Below are positions 8,271 to 15,639 of a stretch of 64,000 nucleotides of DNA, in pieces. The DNA comes from Bacillus cereus ATCC 14579 (GTDB taxonomy: Bacteria; Bacillota; Bacilli; Bacillales; Bacillaceae_G): contig NC_004722.1 in assembly GCF_000007825.1 (NCBI RefSeq), positions 359,501 through 423,500 on the forward strand, written 5' to 3'. The translations under genes and the position numbers were made by a program. Positions within the stretch are counted from its first letter, which is position 1. Every line of letters starts with the position of its first letter. Below the pieces are notes generated by a model. It was given only the letters and a program-made list of their open reading frames with translations, did no database searches and was not told the DNA's origin.

Positions 8271-8306
8271 TTTAGCTATGTTTTGCTTACACAGAACATG
8301 GCTAAA
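8271..8306 (-). terminator. Likely terminator of the small minus-strand gene
   Basis: TTTAGCTATGTTTTG pairs with CAGAACATGGCTAAA (one G-U wobble). On the minus strand it is followed by TTGTTTTC, and it sits directly after the stop codon of the 8307-8675 gene. Confidence 0.55.
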
Positions 8307-8675
8307 TTACGCTGTCCCTTTAGCGCGTTTATTAGGAAATGGCATATTTAGTATAGAAGCAATATACTGTTTTCCGTGTTTTCGAGCCAATGATTCTAAT
8401 ATTTGACGGACGCGTTTTGTAAGATGACCTTGTTTTTGGATGGCTTCACAATATGCGTCATAGAAGGCATATTTAGCCCAAAGGAAATCATCTTGTTGGA
8501 ATAAGAAATGATTTTTGTACCATTCACCAATTGTATGATAACAATTGTTTTCATGTATTGCTGTGCTTTGAGAAAGAAAACGATCAGATAAAGATACATT
8601 CAAATGAGAAATTGTGTTTTCTGTTTCAACTTGCAGTGTTTTTTCTAACATTGTAATGATGTGACGAGTAGCCAT
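8307..8675 (-). CDS. Uncharacterised 122-residue cytoplasmic protein
   Basis: I do not recognise this family. The protein starts MATRHIITMLEKTLQV after a good AAAGGAG site with 8-nt spacing. It is predicted mainly alpha-helical and has no membrane segment or signal peptide. The middle is rich in aromatic residues (WYKNHFLFQQDDFLWAKYAF), and the C-terminus is basic and lysine/arginine-rich (RKHGKQ, FPNKRAKGTA). It stands alone between terminators, transcribed opposite to both neighbours. Coding status is supported by the ribosome binding site, normal codon use and a terminator after the stop. Overlapping frames on the same strand are shadows. Confidence 0.7.
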   Translation of the reverse strand: MATRHIITMLEKTLQVETENTISHLNVSLSDRFLSQSTAIHENNCYHTIGEWYKNHFLFQQDDFLWAKYAFYDAYCEAIQKQGHLTKRVRQILESLARKHGKQYIASILNMPFPNKRAKGTA

Positions 8676-8804
8676 ATGTTAACTCTCCTTTGTGTAAATG
8701 GGTAATACCATTCTATATTTAAAAAATTCTTACTATATAATACTATACAATATATGGAATGCATCTACCTGCTTTTTGAACTGCATTTACGAAATCTTTT
8801 TTAT

Positions 8805-8833
8805 TTGTTTACAAAAATAAAGTAAAGTAAGAT
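8805..8833 (+). promoter_or_regulatory. Probable promoter of the excisionase-like gene
   Basis: TTGTTT (8805-8810), 17 bp and TAAGAT (8828-8833), followed 38 bp later by the proposed TTG start. Confidence 0.4.
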
Positions 8834-8870
8834 ACAGTATAGATGAAAAAATAATAAAGGAATGAACGCA

Positions 8871-9101
8871 TTGTATATAACAATAGAAGAGACTGCGGAG
8901 TATTTGAATTTACCAAAATCGTATATTGAAGAGTTAATTCAGCAAAAGAAAATTCGTGCGCTATTCGATGGAGAGCAATATTTAGTAAATAAAGAACAAT
9001 TCAATACGCATTTAGAACAAATGGAGAAATATAAGCAATTAGTGGAAGAAATATTGAACGAACCAATTCCAGAAGATATGGATGTTAAAGACGAAGATTA
9101 A
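8871..9101 (+). CDS. Excisionase-family (MerR-like HTH) small DNA-binding protein
   Basis: The N-terminal 50 residues read YITIEETAEYLNLPKSYIEE followed by IRALFDGEQYLVNKEQF. This is the winged-helix fold of the HTH_17/excisionase group, which recognises DNA through the helix after the xIEE turn. The C-terminus is acidic and helical. The length is 76 residues from a TTG start, which I prefer because AAAGGA (8856-8861) leaves 9 nt before it. The ATG at 8862 directly abuts that site. No recombinase or phage gene is nearby, so the protein is more likely a housekeeping regulator than a true excisionase. Its target is unknown. Confidence 0.68.
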   Translation: MYITIEETAEYLNLPKSYIEELIQQKKIRALFDGEQYLVNKEQFNTHLEQMEKYKQLVEEILNEPIPEDMDVKDED

Positions 9102-9110
9102 ACTATGGGA

Positions 9111-9159
9111 AATCCCTTATGAAGATATGCAGAAATGTATCTTCATAAGGGATTTTTTG
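9111..9159 (+). terminator. Terminator after the excisionase-like gene
   Basis: A 17-bp perfect stem (AATCCCTTATGAAGATA and its complement) with a 10-nt loop, then a T tract. Confidence 0.88.
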
Positions 9160-9269
9160 TTTGAAGATATCAAAAACATAAGGAGTTCTTAGCCTTTCTT
9201 CAAATTTTGATAGGTAGTAGTCTACCATGTTAAAAGCATATTTTTTTCTAGCTAGGACAAACATAGAGA

Positions 9270-9296
9270 ACGTAACCTGTACAGATACATATACTA
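9270..9296 (+). promoter_or_regulatory. Sigma-K promoter of the coat gene pair
   Basis: AC at 9270-9271, exactly 16 bp, then CATATACTA (9288-9296), which satisfies the sigma-K consensus AC-N16-CATAnnnTA. It lies about 40 bp before the first cotB-like start, consistent with late mother-cell expression. Confidence 0.75.
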
Positions 9297-9336
9297 TCAG
9301 TGCAAAAGCTTATAAATTAATGGAAGGGGTTTTCTC

Positions 9337-9852
9337 GTGAGTTTATTTCATTGTGATTTTTTGAAAGACTTAATTGGATCTTTTGTGAGAGTAAACAGGG
9401 GTGGTCCAGAATCTCAAAAAGGAACAATAATATCAGTATGTCAGGACTACTTCGTATTGAAGAATGAAAAAGGTGAGCTTTATTACTATCAACTTAAACA
9501 TCTAAAAAGTATTACAAAAAATGCGAAAGAATGTGGATCAAGTGATTGTGAGTGGGAAGATTGCGCCTGTGCAGAAGATTTTGAAGCACTACTTGAAAGT
9601 TTCAAATATTGCTGGGTGAAAATTAATCGCGGCGGTCCAGAGAAAGTGGAAGGCATTTTGCAAGATGTTTCTTGTGACTTCGTAACATTAATCGTAAAAG
9701 AAGAAATTATATTAATTGCAATAAAGCATATTAAAAGTGTTAACTATAATGCTTTAGCATGCGGAGAGAGTGATGAGAGCGACGATAGTAAGGAAAGTAG
9801 CGATAATTCAGGTCGTGCTCGTGCACAAAGACAATCAAGTAGAGGAAGATAA
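9337..9852 (+). CDS. cotB1: Spore coat protein, CotB family (paralogue 1)
   Basis: The 171-residue protein contains two copies of the CotB repeat. These begin VRVNRGGPESQKG (about residue 17) and VKINRGGPEKVEG (about 93), and each ends in an LKHLKSI or IKHIKSV strand. A cysteine/acidic linker (CGSSDCEWEDCACAED) separates them. The C-terminal tail is rich in Ser, Asp and Arg, like a shortened version of the Ser/Lys/Arg tail of B. subtilis CotB, an outer coat protein. The GTG start follows GAAGGGG with 7-nt spacing. A consensus sigma-K promoter lies upstream and the next paralogue follows after 20 bp. Confidence 0.85.
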   Translation: MSLFHCDFLKDLIGSFVRVNRGGPESQKGTIISVCQDYFVLKNEKGELYYYQLKHLKSITKNAKECGSSDCEWEDCACAEDFEALLESFKYCWVKINRGGPEKVEGILQDVSCDFVTLIVKEEIILIAIKHIKSVNYNALACGESDESDDSKESSDNSGRARAQRQSSRGR

Positions 9853-9872
9853 TAAGAAAGGGGGATACGAAA

Positions 9873-10322
9873 TTGGAGAATGTATTATGCTGTGACCAAA
9901 TTAAATGTTTAGTTGGTGAGACTGTAAAAGTAAACCTTCGTGGACCAGAAAGTCGAGTTGGTGAGCTCGTATCGTTAGGAAAAGATTATCTAACGTTACA
10001 GTTACCTCATGGTGAATTAGTATATTATCAGTTGAAACATGTGAAGAGTCTAGTGAAGAAAGTGAAAGAAAGTAAATGTGGCGATTGCTATAGTTCATGT
10101 TTCTGCTCTGATGAGGATACTTTTTTAGATATATTAAAAGACTTGAAGTATAAGTGGGTAAAAATTAATCGTGGCGGTCCAGAGTGTGTGGAAGGTTTAT
10201 TAAGTGAGGTACACCATGGCTGTATTACACTAGTAAACGGTGATGAAGTTATTTATGTAATTAAGTCTCATATTAAGAGTGTGAGTCAAGTAGTTAAATG
10301 TAAAAAGAATGAAGATGAATAA
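9873..10322 (+). CDS. cotB2: Spore coat protein, CotB family (paralogue 2)
   Basis: The 149-residue paralogue of the preceding protein has the same two-repeat architecture: VKVNLRGPESRVG near residue 17 and VKINRGGPECVEG near 94. Between them lies a CGDCYSSCFC cysteine cluster that could support disulfide cross-linking in the coat. It lacks the long charged tail of paralogue 1. The TTG start follows AAAGGGGG with 8-nt spacing. Being in the same operon, it should be made in the mother cell under sigma-K. Confidence 0.83.
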   Translation: MENVLCCDQIKCLVGETVKVNLRGPESRVGELVSLGKDYLTLQLPHGELVYYQLKHVKSLVKKVKESKCGDCYSSCFCSDEDTFLDILKDLKYKWVKINRGGPECVEGLLSEVHHGCITLVNGDEVIYVIKSHIKSVSQVVKCKKNEDE

Positions 10323-10484
10323 TGTTTAATAAATAAGAGGGGCATTATGAGGGAAAGAGAAGAACAATTTCTTATTTCGATAGTATGAAAAGGAATTACT
10401 TACTATTAAAACAGAACTTTGCCCTGATTATTTTTTTAGAAATGGAAGACAGATAAGAAGAAATTCGTAGGAAGGAGGATATAG

Positions 10485-11153
10485 ATGAATGAGTTAAACA
10501 AAAGTATTGGAGAAAATATATATGTTAAATTAATCGGTGAAAAAAGATTTAAAGGTGTATTAATTGATGTAGGAAATGATATCGTTGTTCTTTACAATGG
10601 ACAAGACTACGTATATATATCTTTATATCATGTACAATATTATAAGTTTTTAAGATCAAATGATGAAGAAATCTCAAAACCAGATGTGGATTCTGTAATT
10701 AAGAGAGAGTCTCCTTCAATTTCTTTGAGGAAAGTATTAAGTACATCTAAAGGGATTTTTACGGAAATTTATGTAGCCGGAAATGCTCCAATACATGGTT
10801 ATGTTACAAGTGTGATGAACGATTATATTGTTTTTTATAGTCCAGTTTATAAAACTGTATATATATCTTTAAAACACTTGAAATGGTTAATTCCGTATAA
10901 AGAAAATCAAGTGCCTTATGCCCTCAATAAAAATGAACTCCCCGTGAATCCGTTAAATATTACGTTAGCTCGAACGTTTGAAGAACAGCTTATTAAAATG
11001 GCTGGGAAAATTATGGTGTTCGATTTAGGTGAGGAGTCCAATAAAATTGGAAAAATGGCGAAAATTGATGAAGGTCATATTGAAATATCAAAAGCACGTG
11101 ATGCGAAAATGTATGTAAATATTCAACATGTAAAATCTGTCCATTGTCCGTAA
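10485..11153 (+). CDS. CotB-related protein with three repeat units
   Basis: This 222-residue protein has three diverged copies of a small beta-rich unit. Each starts with an I(Y/M)V strand and ends with VYISLYHVQYY (about residue 46), VYISLKHLKWL (about 125) or YVNIQHVKSV (about 211). The strand pattern matches the LKHLKS ends of the two CotB paralogues upstream, but the RGGPES signature is lost. It is probably another spore-surface protein. A strong GGAAGGAGG site precedes the ATG. The 162-bp gap from the previous gene contains no obvious terminator and no sigma-K -10 sequence that I could find. A DUF2642-type annotation would be expected. Confidence 0.65.
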   Translation: MNELNKSIGENIYVKLIGEKRFKGVLIDVGNDIVVLYNGQDYVYISLYHVQYYKFLRSNDEEISKPDVDSVIKRESPSISLRKVLSTSKGIFTEIYVAGNAPIHGYVTSVMNDYIVFYSPVYKTVYISLKHLKWLIPYKENQVPYALNKNELPVNPLNITLARTFEEQLIKMAGKIMVFDLGEESNKIGKMAKIDEGHIEISKARDAKMYVNIQHVKSVHCP

Positions 11154-11178
11154 GCTAGTTGAAAGGGCTGGCTTTTTC
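11152..11178 (+). terminator. Terminator after the three-repeat coat-like gene
   Basis: AAGCTAGTT, loop GAAA, and a complementary arm with three G-U pairs ending in CTTTTTC; it begins at the stop codon. Confidence 0.7.
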
Positions 11179-11391
11179 TTTTATATGCAGAAGAAAAGGT
11201 CGAGCCTATTTGTTTTAGTTTAATTTGGAGATGAGGGGAAAATGAATTGAATATAAGCATAGTATAGTGTGATTTTTTAAAAGGTAACTTTGCACTAACT
11301 TATAAACATTGTGTACGAGCTATCTTATTATATATTCAATTTATTTTTTGAGGAGGAGCTGCTCAACTAATTTATTAAAGGGGTTTTGTTT

Positions 11392-12657
11392 GTGGAGCAG
11401 TTTCCGAATTCGTTATCAATTACATTGCTTGGTAGTGCTGGTGGAGCAGCAAAAGCAGTTTTAGCAATTTTAAATCAAGCGATAGCAAATGAAAAAGATC
11501 CAATTTATGAAGTATTAAAGAATGCCAAATTTCATTTGGTGGATATAAAACAAAAAGATAGGACTTATTATGATGAGTTGTTTTCGAATCTGAAAGGTCA
11601 ATTATATTTATATGAAATAAACCTTCAAAATGTAGTGGAATTTAAACAACATTTAAAAGAAAAAAGAACGAGTGTTGTGATTGATGTTTCAGGGGCAGAT
11701 ACAATTAGAGTATTAAGCTGCTGTAATGAACTAGGAATTTGTTATATTAACTCAGCCTTGGAAAATGAGGCAGTAGATCAGGACGATAGCTTAATTGGCT
11801 TTCAGCTTACGGAAAGATATACAAGGTTTGAGAAGGAGAAAGAGAAATTTACAAATACAAAAGCGATTATAGGTTCAGGTATGAATCCAGGTGTTGTTCA
11901 ATGGATGGTTGTTGAGCTTATGAAGGAACGACCAAATGAAAGGCCAAGAGCATGTTATATTGTAGAACATGACACGTCATTTTTGAATGATACAGCACTT
12001 ATAAAGCCACATACACTTTATGCTTCATGGGCAGTAGAGCGATTTTTAGATGAAGCGATCTGGAGTTATCCGATGTATATGAGCCATCATCGTCCTCTTT
12101 ACTTTTATGAAGATGTATATGCTTCAGAGTATAAAGTGAAGTTAGGAGAAAAAGAATTCTATGGTTGTTTAATGCCACATGAGGAAGTATTAATTTTAGG
12201 GAAAAACTTTAATATGGAAGTTGGTTTTCTTTACCGAATTAATGAGTATACAACAAATATAATTAGACAGAACTTAGATCAAGTAGAAGATTTATGGAAC
12301 TGGAATCGTAAAGTGTTTAATCCAGCGGAAGAAGAGGTTGCTGGTGAGGACTTGGTCGGTGTGTTACTCGTTTATGAAAATAGTGAGACATATATGTATA
12401 ATGTGATGAATAGTAGCCAAGTTTTTCGTAAATATAAAACGAATGCAACGTATTTTCAGGTAGGGTGCGGGATTTATGCGGGCTTGTCCAGTTTACTTTT
12501 AGATCAATTTGAACAAGGTGCTTATTACGTTGAGGAGTTGTTATTAAATACAGAAAGTAAGTACGGTGAGTATTTAAATTTATATATGAAGGATTTTGTA
12601 ATAGGGCATAATAATTTTACGGATGGATTGTTACATGACAGGGTAAGATGGATGTAA
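11392..12657 (+). CDS. Saccharopine dehydrogenase-like NAD(P)-binding protein
   Basis: The 421-residue protein opens with a Rossmann fold, SITLLGSAGGAAKAVLAILN, and a following acidic strand. Further on are VIDVSGADTIRVLSCC and a GSGMNPGVVQWMV segment, typical of saccharopine dehydrogenase and homospermidine synthase-like enzymes. The C-terminal half (about 190-421) has no signature I can name. An amine or amino-acid oxidoreductase or condensing enzyme is plausible, but the substrate is unknown. The GTG at 11392 is chosen because AAAGGGG (11377-11383) leaves 8 nt before it; an in-frame TTG at 11386 is too close. The gene stands alone, with a dyad after its stop. Confidence 0.6.
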   Translation: MEQFPNSLSITLLGSAGGAAKAVLAILNQAIANEKDPIYEVLKNAKFHLVDIKQKDRTYYDELFSNLKGQLYLYEINLQNVVEFKQHLKEKRTSVVIDVSGADTIRVLSCCNELGICYINSALENEAVDQDDSLIGFQLTERYTRFEKEKEKFTNTKAIIGSGMNPGVVQWMVVELMKERPNERPRACYIVEHDTSFLNDTALIKPHTLYASWAVERFLDEAIWSYPMYMSHHRPLYFYEDVYASEYKVKLGEKEFYGCLMPHEEVLILGKNFNMEVGFLYRINEYTTNIIRQNLDQVEDLWNWNRKVFNPAEEEVAGEDLVGVLLVYENSETYMYNVMNSSQVFRKYKTNATYFQVGCGIYAGLSSLLLDQFEQGAYYVEELLLNTESKYGEYLNLYMKDFVIGHNNFTDGLLHDRVRWM

Positions 12658-12667
12658 GTTGTTACCA

Positions 12668-12692
12668 AAAGGAAGGAGAGATCTCCTTCCTT
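12668..12692 (+). terminator. Stem-loop after the saccharopine dehydrogenase-like gene
   Basis: AAAGGAAGGAGA/TCTCCTTCCTTT form a perfect dyad with a 2-nt centre. The trailing T tract is weak, so termination efficiency is uncertain. Confidence 0.5.
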
Positions 12693-12757
12693 TCAGTATT
12701 ATAAGGTTAAATATTGCCCTGAAAGCAATTTCATACTTATACTTTAAGGAGATAACA

Positions 12758-12802
12758 ATGAAAGTTTTTTGTATCGATCAAGGGGAGTTTTTATATGAAT
12801 AA
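12758..12802 (+). CDS. Possible 14-residue leader peptide overlapping the histidine kinase start
   Basis: An ATG behind a strong TAAGGAG site (about 6-nt spacing) opens a 14-codon frame, MKVFCIDQGEFLYE. Its stop lies inside the start of the kinase gene (overlap ATGAATAA, 12795-12802). The kinase has its own AAGGGGAG site within this frame. The arrangement suggests translational coupling. Whether the peptide is made or functional is unknown. Confidence 0.4.
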   Translation: MKVFCIDQGEFLYE

Positions 12803-14021
12803 ATACAAGAGCTTGATTTATGAAGAAAGAAGAGCCTTAAAGGTATTTATATTATTATTTTATATTATATTCTTTTTATATGACGCTATATATTATTTTG
12901 TATATCCTGCTATGAATATTAGTGGAACAGCGGTAGGTTGGCCAGAAGGTAGTCTTGGGATAGGTGTGCCTATATTTGTAATAGCATTATTTCCTATTTC
13001 TATATATCTTCAAAAAAGAGGGTATGTATATTCTGTAAAATATTTATTTTTATTTGGGTACATGTTTATCAATCTTGTGAATAATTTAATGATTTATTTG
13101 CGAACGGATAGACCTTTTGAACATGGCAGTATGGTAGAAATGTTATTAATTTTATTTGCCCCAGTTTTCGTGAATAGAAAATACTTTTATTTAGTGTCCT
13201 TTAGTGTAATTGGAAAGTACGTATTTTTCACATTGCTATTACAAGATTTAAAAGTGATAATTCCACTTGTTTTATGTGTATTTTATTTCATTATTTCACA
13301 TTCTTTATTAAAACGATTTCAATCTTATGTAAGAACAGTGGTTGAAATGATGAACAATATGAAAGAGACGGAAAATTTAGCTGTGATTGGGACTATGTCT
13401 ACAACAATTGCTCATGAAATTCGAAATCCGTTAACAGCGTTAAAAGGGTTTACGCAAATGCAAAAAGAAAGAAATCCAACTGATACGATGAGCTACGACA
13501 TTATGCTACAAGAAATTGAAAGAGTCAATGGATTTGTTAGTGAATTGATGTTGTTAGGAAAACCAAAGCCAACAAATTATGAAAGGTGTAATATACGAGA
13601 CATCCTTCTATATGTTGTGCATCTAATGGAAAGTTATGCAACGCAATATAGAGTTAAATGTCATTTACAAGTAGATGGGAATTTACCGGCTATAAACGGT
13701 GATGATAAGCAATTAAAACAAGTGTTATTAAATATCATTAAAAATGGAATAGAATCAATGCCAGAGGGTGGAGAAATTCATATCCGTGCATATCAAAAAA
13801 CGCAAGGACATTTGTGTATTTCTGTTGAAGACCAAGGATTTGGTATAGAGAATGAGAAGTTAGAAAAAATTGGCAAGGCGTTTTACACAACAAAGGAGAC
13901 TGGTACAGGACTTGGATTAATGATTACATATAAAATTATTAAGGAACATCAAGGGAGTATCACGATCCAAAGTAGTGTAGGAGTAGGAACGAAAGTAGAA
14001 ATTTTTTTGCCGACCTTTTAA
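12795..14021 (+). CDS. Membrane sensor histidine kinase (sporulation kinase-like)
   Basis: The 408-residue protein has about six transmembrane segments within residues 15-172 and almost no extracellular loop. A HisKA domain follows, with phosphoacceptor His207 in IAHEIRNPLTAL, then an HATPase_c domain (N box IIKNGIESM near 300, G boxes DQGFGI and GTGLGLMITYKI). This layout resembles KinB and other Spo0F-directed kinases in Bacillus. No response regulator gene is adjacent, which also fits an orphan phosphorelay kinase (inference). The signal is unknown. Translation appears coupled to a 14-codon upstream frame. Confidence 0.78.
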   Translation: MNKYKSLIYEERRALKVFILLFYIIFFLYDAIYYFVYPAMNISGTAVGWPEGSLGIGVPIFVIALFPISIYLQKRGYVYSVKYLFLFGYMFINLVNNLMIYLRTDRPFEHGSMVEMLLILFAPVFVNRKYFYLVSFSVIGKYVFFTLLLQDLKVIIPLVLCVFYFIISHSLLKRFQSYVRTVVEMMNNMKETENLAVIGTMSTTIAHEIRNPLTALKGFTQMQKERNPTDTMSYDIMLQEIERVNGFVSELMLLGKPKPTNYERCNIRDILLYVVHLMESYATQYRVKCHLQVDGNLPAINGDDKQLKQVLLNIIKNGIESMPEGGEIHIRAYQKTQGHLCISVEDQGFGIENEKLEKIGKAFYTTKETGTGLGLMITYKIIKEHQGSITIQSSVGVGTKVEIFLPTF

Positions 14022-14052
14022 TGTATTGGGAGAAAAGATTTTTCAGAAAAGT

Positions 14053-14108
14053 GTTCTTGTTGTGTAAATATAAACATTTTATAAAATGTTTCAAGAAGGG
14101 TTTTTTTT
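14053..14108 (+). terminator. Terminator after the histidine kinase gene
   Basis: TTCTTG pairs with CAAGAA around an internal AACATTTTATAAAATGTT palindrome, followed by GGG and eight Ts. Confidence 0.6.
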
Positions 14109-14145
14109 ATAAAATACTTCGTTTATAATGGAGGAAAATATCGAC

Positions 14146-14221
14146 ATGAGATTGATTGCTCATGTAGCGGTTCAGTAGTGTTATGAAAAGATAAGAAGGG
14201 GTGCACACGCATCCTTTTTTC
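14146..14221 (+). promoter_or_regulatory. Leader with a 10-codon ORF and an attenuator-like hairpin
   Basis: A TATAAT-like element near 14123 is followed by GGAGG and a 10-codon frame (14146-14178). A stem then forms at 14195-14213 (AAGGGGTGC/GCATCCTT, one bulge) with a T6 tract. All lie upstream of the RRE-like gene. The pattern resembles a leader-peptide attenuator, but no amino acid is enriched in the short frame. Confidence 0.3.
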
Positions 14222-14250
14222 TATGCAGATATTATGAAAGAGGTGGTATG

Positions 14251-14631
14251 ATGGAATTAACATTAAATTCGACTGTATGTTTACACACGATTCAATTTCG
14301 AAAAGAGCAAAAGAATTATATTGTAAAAGATACAATTACAGGAGAAAAATATGAAATGCCGCCACTTTGGATTGATGCATTGGCAATGATGCGTGACGGT
14401 TTTTTATTGGGGGAAATTGAGGAGAAATTAAAAGAAGAGTATCCATCCGAAGAAGTGAATATGTTAGCATTCACGAGGCAACTGTTAGAACTAGAACTTG
14501 TTGAAATGGTAGATGGAGAAGAGATAGCTTGCACAAAGAAGAAAGAGATAGATTGTTTAGCTTGGGTGCGTCCTCGTGTGGAACAATTCTTTCTTAATTT
14601 AAATAGAAAATATAGAAGCAAAGACCAGTAG
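14251..14631 (+). CDS. PqqD-like/RiPP recognition element-type small protein
   Basis: The 126-residue protein reads as a winged-helix of the PqqD/RRE type. Two N-terminal strands end in YIVKDTITGEKYEMPPLW, then come helices WIDALAMMRDG, LLGEIEEKLKEEYPSEEV and MLAFTRQLLELELVEMV. In RiPP pathways such domains bind leader peptides, but I find no precursor, radical SAM enzyme or other maturase nearby. The C-terminal 35 residues (IDCLAWVRPRVEQFFLNLNRKY) form an extra amphipathic helix. The start is the second of two ATGs (14251), 5 nt after AGGTG. The assignment is by pattern only, and a general winged-helix protein is the alternative. Confidence 0.45.
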   Translation: MELTLNSTVCLHTIQFRKEQKNYIVKDTITGEKYEMPPLWIDALAMMRDGFLLGEIEEKLKEEYPSEEVNMLAFTRQLLELELVEMVDGEEIACTKKKEIDCLAWVRPRVEQFFLNLNRKYRSKDQ

Positions 14632-14648
14632 TGGCCTTTGCTTTTTTT
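14616..14648. terminator. Terminator between the RRE-like gene and the cyclase gene
   Basis: GCAAAG/CTTTGC plus CC/GG stem overlapping the stop codon, followed by seven Ts. It lies between convergent genes. Confidence 0.7.
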
Positions 14649-14659
14649 ATAGGCTATGT

Positions 14660-15292
14660 TTAAAAAATAACAGCAAATGCTCTTGCGAAAGCACCGTCAC
14701 TATTTTTAATTTTTAAAGGTGCTGCTGAGAAAAAGAAACGTTTTTCTTCGATAGCATCTAGATTTGTTAAGTTTTCAATTAAGTAAATATCATTCCCTAG
14801 TAATATGTGATGAATCGGTGATGTTTCTGTTGTGACTTCATCAGGAGAAATGAAATCTAAACCGATAGATTTTACTTTTAATCGCACTAGTTCTTTAGCT
14901 AATTCTTCAGAAAGATAAAATGCTTCCTTCTCATAAGCTTCTGTATTCCATTTTGTGGATAGATTAGAATGAAAAATAACAATATCACCTTCTTTTATGT
15001 CAGTATTATGCAATACTGTCTTAGGTAATTTTCGCTCTTGAATATGTGTTACATCTATAAGAACAGCTTCACCTACAAATTGATCCAGCGGTAATTGATC
15101 GATGGTCGTTGCGCCTGAAATAAAATGCGCAGGAGCATCACAATGCGTGCCAACATGAACGACAGAATGAAAATCTGTAACTTGATATCCTGATTCTTCA
15201 ACACTTGTAACAGCTTTTAGTTGTATTTTAGGTGTTCCAGGAAATTGAGACATATTATTTTCAAATGTTTGTGATAAATCAATTACTTTCAT
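14660..15292 (-). CDS. Cyclase/kynurenine formamidase-like metal-dependent hydrolase
   Basis: The 210-residue protein belongs to the cyclase (KynB-like) family. It starts MKVIDLSQTFENNMSQFPG and carries the metal-binding motif HVGTHCDAPAHF near residues 51-62. A second conserved patch is GLDFISPDEVTTETSPIHHILL, with active-site acids and histidines. Family members hydrolyse amides or lactones, as arylformamidase does. The start at 15292 has a GGAGG site 8 nt upstream; a longer frame starting at 15337 lacks one and would run into the riboswitch terminator. Expression is controlled by a canonical SAM riboswitch, which points to sulfur or methionine metabolism rather than tryptophan breakdown (inference). 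Confidence 0.75.
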   Translation of the reverse strand: MKVIDLSQTFENNMSQFPGTPKIQLKAVTSVEESGYQVTDFHSVVHVGTHCDAPAHFISGATTIDQLPLDQFVGEAVLIDVTHIQERKLPKTVLHNTDIKEGDIVIFHSNLSTKWNTEAYEKEAFYLSEELAKELVRLKVKSIGLDFISPDEVTTETSPIHHILLGNDIYLIENLTNLDAIEEKRFFFSAAPLKIKNSDGAFARAFAVIF

Positions 15293-15321
15293 TTTACATA
15301 CCTCCAATATATGTTTTTCAA

Positions 15322-15489
15322 ATAATAAAAAGCTCATCCTTCAGTATCAAGAAAGATGAGCTTTACATGCTAGTTGAGTTTTATCTTCCAAAATGCATTG
15401 CATTTTGCAGGAATTAGCACCTATTCAGTTTGTATAAACTGAGGTTGCTGGGCTTCAAAGGGCCGGTCCCTCTGCCTCTCTTGATAAAG
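15322..15489 (-). ncRNA. SAM-I (S-box) riboswitch with terminator
   Basis: On the minus strand, 15489 to about 15380 carries the S-box landmarks in order: TTTATCAAGAGAGGCAGAGG, GGCCCTTTGAAGCC, CAGCAACC, AGGTGCTAATTCC and a closing GATAAA. The expression platform follows: an AAAGCTCATC/GATGAGCTTT stem (15364-15328) and a T-rich tail. It should switch the cyclase gene off when S-adenosylmethionine is abundant. Confidence 0.95.
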
Positions 15490-15529
15490 AAGTATTCAGT
15501 TTTTAAAATCGGAATTTTCCGATAGTTAA

Positions 15530-15558
15530 ATTGTAATTCATTTCCTTTTTGCGTGCAA
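15530..15558 (-). promoter_or_regulatory. Promoter of the SAM-riboswitch transcript
   Basis: TTGCAC (15558-15553), 17 bp and TACAAT (15535-15530). The predicted start is about 35 nt upstream of the aptamer. Confidence 0.65.
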
Positions 15559-15639
15559 TACAAAATAGGTATTCACCCAAATAAAGCTGCTCGCATATTG
15601 TAGCTTATGTAAATAGAATGCTGCGAAGGAGTGAGTGCA

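Noticed and set aside
8154..8351. 65-codon plus-strand frame between the reductase gene and the small minus-strand gene
   Set aside because: It overlaps two hairpin terminators and the 3' end of the minus-strand gene and has no ribosome binding site.
8396..8599. 67-codon minus-strand frame inside 8307-8675
   Set aside because: It is a shadow in another frame of a gene with a clear ribosome binding site and terminator.
8871..9101. Excisionase-like gene as a sign of a mobile element
   Set aside because: No integrase, attachment repeats or phage genes are nearby; the family includes many ordinary regulators.
10347..10388. 13-codon frame MREREEQFLISIV between the coat genes
   Set aside because: It has a modest ribosome binding site but no other support such as coupling, a downstream structure or a recognisable motif.
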